From NCBI GenBank assembly GCA_013115135.1, contig JABANP010000933.1, forward strand, positions 1-11,316: a stretch of 11,316 nucleotides of DNA, written 5' to 3'. The position numbers were made by a program, and so were the translations under genes. Each line of letters opens with the position of its first letter. The first letter of the stretch is position 1. Below are positions 7,701 to 11,316 of the stretch, piece by piece. This DNA comes from Perkinsus olseni. Its lineage: Eukaryota > Perkinsozoa > Perkinsida > Perkinsidae. The notes beneath the pieces are model-generated. The model searched no databases, was not told the origin of the DNA, and was given only the letters and a program-made list of their open reading frames with translations.

Positions 7701-9293
7701 AACATACAGCTTACCAAGCGTGTAGCGCAAAATGGTGGGTTCAACGAGAACACCCGAGCCGCTCAAGGACTCCAATGGATGCCAGTCTCGTCCTCGACTT
7801 GCGAACCGAGCTATCTGCCCAGTAGCCTTCTCAGTTACATACAAGATGGCCGACGCCCCATCAAAGGCGACTCCAGTGTACTCCTTGAGAGGATCCGCCG
7901 CTGCTATTGTGACGAAAGAGTCTGGATTCTTCGGATTGAGAACCACAACAGCGCCTTGACTGATACCGAAGACGTACATGTTGTCGCCCGAAGCCTCGAT
8001 GTTTGAGAGATCTTTCTGGGCAACATAAACCCAACTGTTGCATTCCATTTTCCACAGCTTATGGATACCATCGTCATTAGAGTAGCCAGCGAGGTACCAT
8101 ACACCCTTGTCAGTGAAGCTGAAAGACTCAGTCATTATCTGGCCCGGTGGAAGGAGCTCAGGGAAGGCCGCCCTGTCAGCAACACAGAAATCATCCGAAC
8201 ACTGGCCAGACGGAGTTGCAGTAGTACTAGTCACAGGACCACTAGTTGTAGTAGTACTAGTCACAGGACCACTAGTTGTAGTAGTACTAGTCACAGGACC
8301 ACTAGTTGTAGTAGTACTAGTCACAGGACCACTAGTTGTAGTAGCACAGTGATCACCGCACCAGTTGAGGAAGCGGAAGTCGGGTCCTTCGAAGTAGTCT
8401 TGCATGACAATGCCGCCCGTTGGCTTGTAATTCACAAGATTACCATTGCCAGAGGTACACACTTGATTGGGCGCCAAACCACAGCCGCACCCACCAGCGT
8501 AAAGTTCACCCGGACCAACTGGGTTCTCCAGTGGAAGGCGGTAGACCGAATCGGTGGACTTACGGTAGTAGAGGAAGCCGTCTGGAGCCGCAGTGAAGCT
8601 CTGGTCACCTTGAATATCTAGTGAGATAGAAGACCATTGAGGATTTACAGACCCATCCATCGTAGCGTAGGCAATGCCACCATTCATTCTAACATACAGC
8701 TTACCAAGCGTGTAGCGCAAAATGGTGGGTTCAACGAGAACACCCGAGCCGCTCAAGGACTCCAATGGATGCCAGTCTCGTCCTCGACTTGCGAACCGAG
8801 CTATCTGCCCAGTAGCCTTCTCAGTTACATACAAGATGTCCGACGCCCCATCAAAGGCGACTCCAGTGTACTCCTTGAGAGGATCCGCCGCTGCTATTGT
8901 GACGAAAGAGTCTGGATTCTTCGGATTGAGAACCACAACAGCGCCTTGACTGATACCGAAGACGTACATGTTGTCGCCCGAAGCCTCGATGTTTGAGAGA
9001 TCTTTCTGGGCAACATAAACCCAACTGTTGCATTCCATTTTCCACAGCTTATGGATACCATCGTCATTAGAGTAGCCAGCGAGGTACCATACACCCTTGT
9101 CAGTGAAGCTGAAAGACTCGGTCATTATCTGGCCCGGTGGAAGGAGCTTAGGGAAAGTCGCCCTGTCAGCAACACAGAAATCACCCGAACACTGGCCAGA
9201 CGGAGTAGTAATGGTGCTAGTCACAGACGTCGATAGTGCAGACCATGTTAAAGATAAGAAGACAAACCACTTTGAAAAGCTTATTCTTGACAT
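1728..9293 (-). CDS. Secreted protein with seven beta-propeller-like domains joined by mucin-like linkers
   Basis: A single open frame encodes 2521 aa. Order: signal peptide (residues 1 to about 21), short Thr/Ser stretch (22-30), then domains at 31-316, 361-646, 701-986, 1081-1366, 1441-1726, 1791-2076 and 2221-2508, and a 13-aa tail. The linkers repeat TTTTSGPVTS 4, 5, 9, 7, 6 and 14 times. Each domain has 8 Cys (domain positions 5, 10, 58, 239, 241, 249, 282, 286) and several blade-like strands such as TGVAFDGASDILYVTEKATG and FTAAPDGFLYY. These recall six-bladed propellers of the SMP-30/NHL type, though I recognise no exact family. The linkers should be O-glycosylated and extended; no N-X-S/T sequon is present. 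The frame runs upstream to 9329, but only through a TTG and across a probable splice acceptor. The ATG at 9293-9291 matches the paralogue start. A role in adhesion, carbohydrate binding or a surface coat is plausible but is inference. Confidence 0.85.
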   Translation of the reverse strand: MSRISFSKWFVFLSLTWSALSTSVTSTITTPSGQCSGDFCVADRATFPKLLPPGQIMTESFSFTDKGVWYLAGYSNDDGIHKLWKMECNSWVYVAQKDLSNIEASGDNMYVFGISQGAVVVLNPKNPDSFVTIAAADPLKEYTGVAFDGASDILYVTEKATGQIARFASRGRDWHPLESLSGSGVLVEPTILRYTLGKLYVRMNGGIAYATMDGSVNPQWSSISLDIQGDQSFTAAPDGFLYYRKSTDSVYRLPLENPVGPGELYAGGCGCGLAPNQVCTSGNGNLVNYKPTGGIVMQDYFEGPDFRFLNWCGDHCATTTSGPVTSTTTTSGPVTSTTTTSGPVTSTTTTSGPVTSTTATPSGQCSDDFCVADRAAFPELLPPGQIMTESFSFTDKGVWYLAGYSNDDGIHKLWKMECNSWVYVAQKDLSNIEASGDNMYVFGISQGAVVVLNPKNPDSFVTIAAADPLKEYTGVAFDGASAILYVTEKATGQIARFASRGRDWHPLESLSGSGVLVEPTILRYTLGKLYVRINGGIAYATMDGSVNPQWSSISLDIQGDQSFTAAPDGFLYYRKSTDSVYRLSLENPLGPGELYAGGCGCGLAANQVCTSGNGNLVNYKPTGGIVMQDYFEGPDFRFLNWCGDHCATTTSGPVTSTTTTSGPVTSTTTTSGPVTSTTTTSGPVTSTTTTSGPVTSTTTTSSGQCSGDFCVADRTTFPDLLPPGQITTESFSFTNNGLWYLAGYSSDDGIRTLWRIECNSWVYVAQKDLSNIEASGDNMYVFGISEGAIVVLNQKNSDSFVTIAPADPLKEYTGVAFDSESHILYVTEKATGDIARFTTQNKGWKQLESLSGSGVLIEPTILRYTLGKLYVRINGGIAYATMDGSVNPQWSSISLDIQGDQSFTAAPDGFLYYRKFTDSVYRLPLENPVGPGELYAGGCGCGLAPNQVCTSGNGNLVNYKPTGGIVMQDYFEGPDFRFLNWCGDHCATTTSGPVTSTTTTSGPVTSTTTTSGPVTSTTTTSGPVTSTTTTSGPVTSTTTTSGPVTSTTTTSGPVTSTTTTSGPVTSTTTTSGPVTSTTTTSSGQCSGDFCVADRTTFPDLLPSGQITTESFSFTNKGVWYLAGYSSADGIRTLWRIECNSWVYVAQKDLSNIEASGDNMYVFGISEGAIVVLNQKNSDSFVTIAPADSLKEYTGVAFDSESHILYVTEKATGDIARFTTQNQGWKQLESLSGSGVLIEPTILRYTLGKLYVRINGGIAYATMDGSVNPQWSSISLDIQGDQSFTAAPDGFLYYRKSTDSVYRLPLENPVGPGELYAGGCGCGLAPNQVCTSGNGNLVNYKPTGGIVMQDYFEGPDFRFLNWCGDHCATTTSGPVTSTTTTSGPVTSTTTTSGPVTSTTTTSGPVTSTTTTSGPVTSTTTTSGPVTSTTTTSGPVTSTTTTSSGQCSGDFCVADRTTFPDLLPPGQITTESFSFTDKGVWYLAGYSSDDGIRTLWRIECNSWVYVAQIDLSNIEASGDNMYVFGISEGAVVVLNQKNSDSFATIAPADPLKEYTGVAFDSGSHILYVTEKATGDIARFTTQNQGWKQLESLSGSGVLVEPTILRYTLGKLYVRINGGIAYATMDGSVNPQWSSISLDIQGDQSFTAAPDGFLYYRKSTDSVYRLPLENPVGPGELYAGGCGCGLAPNQVCTSGNGNLVNYKPTGGIVMQDYFEGPDFRFLNWCGDHCATTTSGPVTSTTTTSGPVTSTTTTSGPVTSTTTTSGPVTSTTTTSGPVTSTTTTSGPVTSTTTTSSGQCSGDFCVADRTTFPDLLPSGQITTESFSFTDKGVWYLAGYSSADGIRTLWRIECNSWVYVAQKDLSNIEASGDNMYVFGISEGAIVVLNPKNSDSFVTIAPADPLKEYTGVAFDSVSHILYVTEKATGDIARFTTQNQGWKQLESLSGSGVLIEPTILRYTLGKLYVRINGGIAYATMDGSINPQWSSISLDIQGDQSFTAAPDGFLYYRKSTDSVYRLPLENPVGPGELYAGGCGCGLAPNQVCTSGNGNLVNYKPTGGIVMQDYFEGPDFRFLNWCGDHCATTTSGPVTSTTTTSGPVTSTTTTSGPVTSTTTTSGPVTSTTTTSGPVTSTTTTSGPVTSTTTTSGPVTSTTTTSGPVTSTTTTSGPVTSTTTTSGPVTSTTTTSGPVTSTTTTSGPVTSTTTTSGPVTSTTTTSVPVTKTTATPSGQCSDDFCVADRTTFPDLLPPGQITTESFSFTNKGVWYLAGYSSDDGIRKLWRIECNRWTTIAEKDISNIEASGDNKYVFAVSEGAVLVFDPAKYNSYVTIAPADPAKEYTGIAFDDKSMILYVSEKAAGYIARFTGEGRDWHPLETMRYTKLDGPTTLRFALGKLYVKEEVIDAIAYAPMTGSAHVQWAYAGLPSIEGDDGFTAAPDGFLYYRKDVDSVYRVPLENPVGPGELYAGGCGCGLAPHQVCSSGKGNLVNYKPTGGIVMQDYFEGPDFRFLNWCGDHCATATGGSVTSTSN
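1770..2633 (-). repeat. Domain module 7 (residues 2221-2508), divergent copy
   Basis: This last copy has 288 aa, two more than the others. The start resembles haplotype B (TTFPDLLPPGQITTES), but the middle is distinct: ECNRWTTIAEKDISN, KYVFAVSEGAVLVF, HPLETMRYTKLDGPTTLRF, YVKEEVIDAIAYAPMTGS and GLPSIEGDDGF. Despite this, the last 65 or so residues (from LENPVGPGELY to WCGDHC) are almost identical to the other domains, apart from APHQVCSSGKG. The 8 cysteines are kept. It may be a functionally distinct terminal domain whose tail was homogenised with its neighbours. Confidence 0.83.
2641..3060 (-). repeat. 30-bp minisatellite, linker 6 (14 units, the longest)
   Basis: Thirteen exact units plus one variant lie between domains 6 and 7 (linker residues 2077-2220). 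The variant at 2641-2670 differs by three bases and reads SVPVTKT instead of SGPVTST. It sits at the edge next to the divergent domain 7, where an array end would be least often homogenised. Confidence 0.92.
3066..3923 (-). repeat. Domain module 6 (residues 1791-2076), haplotype B
   Basis: This haplotype B copy shares LLPSGQ and SSADG with domain 4, together with acctgaacactgcccaga near the start. Private changes are NPKNSDSF (Pro as in haplotype A, but in B context), DSVSHILYV and GSINPQW. All 8 cysteines are kept. Confidence 0.85.
3931..4110 (-). repeat. 30-bp minisatellite, linker 5 (6 units)
   Basis: Six exact units lie between domains 5 and 6 (linker residues 1727-1790). Confidence 0.92.
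4116..4973 (-). repeat. Domain module 5 (residues 1441-1726), A/B mosaic
   Basis: The first half is haplotype B (SSDDGIRTLWRIEC, FTTQNQGWKQLESL) with private changes AQIDLSN, DSFATIAP and DSGSHILYV. From GVLVEP onward it switches to the haplotype A nucleotide sequence: aatggtgggttcaacgagaa at 4491-4510, where the other B copies have aatggttggttcaataagaa. The switch lies between about 4511 and 4537. This is the clearest recombination junction in the gene. Confidence 0.82.
4981..5190 (-). repeat. 30-bp minisatellite, linker 4 (7 units)
   Basis: Seven exact units lie between domains 4 and 5 (linker residues 1367-1440). Confidence 0.92.
5196..6053 (-). repeat. Domain module 4 (residues 1081-1366), haplotype B
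   Basis: This haplotype B copy has the sub-type shared with domain 6: LLPSGQ in place of LLPPGQ, SSADG in place of SSDDG, and the nucleotide string acctgaacactgcccaga near its start. ADSLKEY replaces ADPLKEY. The second half matches domains 3, 5 and 6 almost exactly, and all 8 cysteines are kept. Confidence 0.85.
6061..6330 (-). repeat. 30-bp minisatellite, linker 3 (9 units)
   Basis: Nine exact units lie between domains 3 and 4 (linker residues 987-1080). No substitution is visible in the 270 bp. Confidence 0.92.
6336..7193 (-). repeat. Domain module 3 (residues 701-986), haplotype B
   Basis: This is the first haplotype B copy: GYSSDDGIRTLWRIEC, ISEGAIVVLNQKNSDSF, APADP and FTTQNKGWKQLESL. 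It carries the sub-type shared with domain 5 (PPGQ, SSDDG). Private features are TNNGLWYL where the others have KGVWYL, and Phe in RKFTDS. All 8 cysteines are kept. Confidence 0.85.
7201..7350 (-). repeat. 30-bp minisatellite, linker 2 (5 units)
   Basis: Five exact units lie between domains 2 and 3 (linker residues 647-700). They are identical at synonymous positions to all other exact units in the gene. Confidence 0.92.
7356..8213 (-). repeat. Domain module 2 (residues 361-646), haplotype A
   Basis: This is a near-identical sister of domain 1 over most of its 286 aa, exactly 990 bp further along the gene. Private changes include DDFC for GDFC, RAAFPELL, ASAILYV, and a changed patch in the second half (LSLENPLGPGELY, then LAANQVC). 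All 8 cysteines are kept. The pair looks like a recent duplication of one module plus linker. Confidence 0.85.
8221..8340 (-). repeat. 30-bp minisatellite, linker 1 (4 units)
   Basis: Four exact units encode TTTTSGPVTS repeats between domains 1 and 2. On the plus strand each unit is half 1, gtagtactagtcaca, followed directly by half 2, ggaccactagttgta. The linker (residues 317-360) is expected to be O-glycosylated and extended. Confidence 0.92.
8346..9203 (-). repeat. Domain module 1 (residues 31-316), haplotype A
   Basis: This 286-aa copy runs from PSGQCSGDFC to WCGDHC. With domain 2 it defines haplotype A in the first half: GYSNDDGIHKLWKMEC, ISQGAVVVLNPKNPDSF, IAAADP and FASRGRDWHPLESL. 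Its second half is nearly the same as in domains 2-6. Distinctive residues are PKLL near the start, ASDILYV, and Met in YVRMNGG. Confidence 0.85.
9231..9293 (-). other. Signal peptide coding region of the central gene
   Basis: Residues 1-21 read MSRISFSKWFVFLSLTWSAL followed by S. They have a basic n-region (Arg3, Lys8), a hydrophobic core (WFVFLSL) and small residues before a likely cleavage near Ser21. The downstream paralogue conserves the region almost residue for residue. I see no second hydrophobic segment, and the C-terminus (GGSVTSTSN) is not a GPI-anchor signal, so the mature protein is predicted to be soluble or held at the surface by partners. Confidence 0.78.
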
Positions 9294-9330
9294 GGGAAGA
9301 AATGAAATTAGAACTGAAGGAAAAGACAAC
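9294..9330 (-). promoter_or_regulatory. Probable splice/trans-splice acceptor of the central gene
   Basis: On the minus strand the pyrimidine tract gttgtcttttccttcag ends in AG at 9315-9314. It is followed by exactly 20 nt (again pyrimidine-rich) and the ATG at 9293. The downstream paralogue has the same spacing. The tract argues against the upstream TTG at 9329 as a start, since that codon lies inside it. A spliced leader or a leader intron could use the site; the sequence cannot decide between them. Confidence 0.58.
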
Positions 9331-9555
9331 TCTTTTCGTTATTGACAAGTGGAGTGAAACTCAGTTCCAACAAAGAACCAGTGCAATATTGGAGTCAACT
9401 TTATTCCTGACTTCATGAATGCTTCGAGGCAGATCATTATAGCTTCTTCATAAGCGTGGAGCCAGCTCCAAAGGGGCTGCTCCATAACACAGACTAACGC
9501 TGAAGGTGGCCGTAGGCTCGTCTGATTCAGGTAAATAGTTTAGCAATGCTCCTCT

Positions 9556-9576
9556 CCCACCCGCTACACGGGTGGG
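9556..9576. other. Perfect 8-bp hairpin in the upstream region
   Basis: CCCACCCG at 9556-9563 pairs with CGGGTGGG at 9569-9576 around a 5-nt loop. It is flanked on both sides by aatgctcc. The aligned region at about 320-350 keeps the flank (gaatgctccacg) but not the stem, so the hairpin is not conserved between paralogues. Confidence 0.4.
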
Positions 9577-9610
9577 AATGCTCCACGCTACACAAAGCTT
9601 ACTTTGGGTA

Positions 9611-10190
9611 ATCATTTATTGCCGCACCGAGTACTAGGAATTCTGCGATTAACTCTGCCAAGTGATCGATAAGAGAGTGCATATCCAAATGAGCTCGAGC
9701 GCAGGATGGTCGGGTTTTTCCAGTCTAGTTCAATCCGTAGGCTTAGACACCACAGCGAAAGCTCTGCTTTCCTAGGGCCCGCTCTCCTGCACGACACCGA
9801 GGTCGCCGCGAATCTTGAATGACCGACGTAAAACAGAGAGCCCTACCGCATAGACGGCTTTCTGGGGCACATCTATGTACCGAGTTGCAGCACTCACCAC
9901 TACGAGCGATCCATAGAGGGGTGCTCCATCGTCGGGTGGGTCGGCTTATGGCCCACGGGACTTGACGTGTGTTTTATATTTCTCGCCCACCCACAACTCT
10001 TCCTTTCTTTTCGCCACTCCGACCAAGAGTGTAAGGGGATGGTCAGATCCAGCGGCTACGACCGTGGAGCCACGCGATAATGCGCGGTCGCTGGCAGCAA
10101 CTTGCTGCACTTGAACGCGGAACACCGGCTTCGCGTGGTCGATTGACCAAGAGAGAAGTCGGGTATCGGTGTTAATGCACTGGCCAGTGG
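9611..10190. other. Segment of about 0.55-0.6 kb present in this spacer only
   Basis: The two homologous blocks that flank this segment are nearly adjacent in the other spacer (about 400 and 443), so this is an insertion here or a deletion there. I see no clear terminal inverted repeats, target-site duplication or transposase. Local palindromes include cactggccagtg at 10179-10190 near its right edge. Short open frames inside it show no recognisable homology. Confidence 0.5.
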
Positions 10191-10430
10191 TTGATGCTGT
10201 CGCCCGATTCGAAATCGGTGATTCCTGACCCCTCTCTAATCACCAGATTCCGCGCTCTTTACTCGTCGGAGAAACCTCACAGTCTGTCGTTGCTTTAGAG
10301 ACTCAACTTTCTATTCGTCTCGTTGATGTCGCAACATCAAGTAAACGGCTCCAACAAGACAAACCAACCAGAGAGCGTTGGGGGAGGGATGCTCCGTATA
10401 TAGCAAGACCGAGAACGACAGAAGCTGCCT
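10191..10430 (-). promoter_or_regulatory. Distal upstream block with conserved TATATA, homologous to about 443-700
   Basis: The block shares gcgctcttt, gactcaac, ctattcgtctcg, gtcgcaac and gtaaa with the other spacer. It also has TATATA (10402-10397, minus strand) followed by sequence ending near aacgctctc. This may be the transcription start region of the central gene, about 1.1 kb upstream of its ATG. Its conservation in a diverged spacer is the only support. Confidence 0.35.
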
Positions 10431-11162
10431 TAACTTAGTCCCCACAGCCAACGCAAGATTACTAATGAAAGGTTTCACGCTAATTAAGGAGGCAAACGGA
10501 AAGAGTCGAAAAGTGCCACTCGTTGTCTATAGGGCCTCGTCCTGTCGTCATGTTTCCGTAAACCCAGCGAGTGAAATGGCATTCTTCCACACGCAGTAAA
10601 TCAATTCATTCAGCGGAGAATCCAGTGCAGGACAAAGTTGTGGAGGTCATCTCGACCAATGTCAGTAGACCGCGTTAACTAGAGTTTCATGACGAACCCC
10701 AAGACGCTAAAGAACACTGCATGAGACACAGAGGCAGGGTTCCCAACAATATTGGATACTCAGATGCTGGATGACAGGCCCCGCTAGCGTATCAAATCGA
10801 ATGAGAGCAGCGTGTTCCGATGAGAGAGTTTAAAGATTAGCTCGGACACTGTCATCCGATCCACCTTTGACGTACTAAAACAAATCCTCCTAATAGAACT
10901 AACGTACTTGCTCTTGCCGAGTCTAGATTCTTGACGAGGAGCTTCGTCCCCCCCAACTTCATGCCCACTCCATAGTTAGCCCCAAAAACGCAAGAAACAG
11001 GTCAGCTTTGAGACAGAAAGCGAGTCGCTTAGTAAGAACATCAGGAATAGAGAGAACAATGAGACTTGGACGAGGACATTGTGAAATAATGTTCTACCCT
11101 CTATACTCATGTGCCGCGAGTCTTTGCGACTTTAGTTGGTAGACCCCCCCGCTGCGTCTTCC
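10431..11162. other. Spacer with no recognisable gene
   Basis: The region lies between the distal upstream block of the central gene and the stop codon of the upstream paralogue. The part next to 11162 should hold that paralogue's 3' untranslated region. Runs of seven C at about 10948 and 11144 are the only obvious low-complexity tracts. A 73-codon plus-strand frame at 10378-10599 is not conserved in the homologous spacer. I see no RNA gene. Confidence 0.5.
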
Positions 11163-11316
11163 CTACGTGGAATCAGAGCAAGCGCACGGTATGTCAGTAC
11201 CCCAGCAGACACTGGGGTTATGCCAATACTTGCAGTAGGATCCAGGAATTTGGGAGTCGCAAAACTCATCGCACGTGAGGTGGGGTGAGAGGCTTGTCGT
11301 ACTAGTCACAGGACCA
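11163..11316 (-). CDS. 3' end of an upstream paralogue with an intact C-terminal cysteine-rich domain (partial)
   Basis: Read on the minus strand from the window edge, the frame starts inside the same linker (GPVTSTTSLSPHLT), continues CDEFCDSQIPGSYCKYWHNP and SVCWGTDIPCACSDST, and stops with TAG at 11165-11163. The last 50 codons are visible. The domain has six Cys, spaced C-x3-C, then SYC, VC and CAC. I recall similar SYCK...W...VC.G...PC.C signatures from Perkinsus secreted proteins, but have not checked this. The domain is absent from the central gene's reading frame, where only a frameshifted remnant follows the stop. It may be a binding or anchoring module that caps the linker-domain array. 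The body of the gene lies beyond the window. Confidence 0.8.
   Translation of the reverse strand, partial: GPVTSTTSLSPHLTCDEFCDSQIPGSYCKYWHNPSVCWGTDIPCACSDST
11299..11316 (-). repeat. Start of a minisatellite array in the upstream paralogue
   Basis: The last 18 bases, gtactagtcacaggacca, match the central gene's 30-bp unit exactly. The upstream paralogue therefore uses the same linker repeat, and the two genes share it without a mismatch over the visible length. Confidence 0.85.

Larger units (their letters stand above)
9294..9610 (-). promoter_or_regulatory. Proximal upstream region of the central gene, homologous to 86-400
   Basis: This block aligns with the 5' flank of the downstream paralogue through shared anchors gttccaac, tcattatagc/tctattatagc, ataacacaga and gaatgctccacg. 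It has an extra 15 bp or so near 9471-9485 compared with the other copy. It probably contains the transcript leader or an outron. No coding potential is visible. Confidence 0.6.

Noticed and set aside
2641..8340. CRISPR-like array because of regular identical repeats
   Set aside because: The units are contiguous without spacers, lie inside an open reading frame and encode TTTTSGPVTS.
9294..9329. N-terminal extension of the central gene from a TTG at 9329
   Set aside because: The codon is not ATG, it lies in the pyrimidine tract of a probable acceptor, and the paralogue supports the ATG at 9293.
10139..10240. Possible tRNA because of a CCGAT-TCGAA-ATCGG hairpin resembling a T-arm
   Set aside because: A canonical 5-bp T-stem with a 7-nt loop does not form, and I find no matching acceptor, D or anticodon arms.
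10378..10599. Plus-strand frame of 73 codons in the right spacer
   Set aside because: No recognisable domain, and the homologous block near 620-700 does not keep the frame.

Overview
The window looks like nuclear DNA of a unicellular eukaryote. It carries one very large gene with no visible internal intron. The product is secreted and built from seven copies of one domain joined by mucin-like Thr/Ser/Pro linkers. Coding density is low, with 1.6-1.9 kb spacers, and a pyrimidine-rich AG lies just before the start codon, as at a splice or trans-splice acceptor. My best guess for the lineage is Perkinsus or a relative (alveolate protists). It rests on the acceptor and on a cysteine-rich C-terminal signature (SYCKYW...VCWG...PCAC) that I recall from Perkinsus secreted proteins. 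I could not search a database, so this is a hypothesis.

Layout, with all genes on the minus strand. (1) 1-85: the first 28 codons of a downstream paralogue, cut by the window edge. (2) 86-1727: a spacer holding that paralogue's upstream region, a strong hairpin at 1483-1501 and, at about 1540-1729, the frameshifted and decaying remnant of a C-terminal cysteine-rich domain. (3) 1728-9293: the complete central gene of 2521 aa, with a signal peptide, seven domains of 286-288 aa and six linkers made of 4, 5, 9, 7, 6 and 14 copies of a 30-bp minisatellite. (4) 9294-11162: a second spacer whose parts near the gene are homologous to the first spacer, apart from about 0.55-0.6 kb present only here. 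(5) 11163-11316: the last 50 codons of an upstream paralogue, which enters in the same minisatellite and ends in an intact cysteine-rich domain.

The window is therefore a slice of a head-to-tail array of at least three paralogues. The array has repeats at three nested scales: a 30-bp minisatellite of two related 15-bp halves, a domain module of about 1 kb, and a gene unit of about 9.2 kb. Sequence patterns show exchange between modules: two domain haplotypes, a switch point inside domain 5, alternating sub-types in domains 3-6, and homogenised C-terminal halves. The product is best described as a secreted or surface 'beads on a string' protein of predicted beta-propeller-like domains whose spacing can change by unequal recombination. 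Its ligand and function cannot be read from the sequence. No RNA gene, CRISPR array or recognisable transposon was found.
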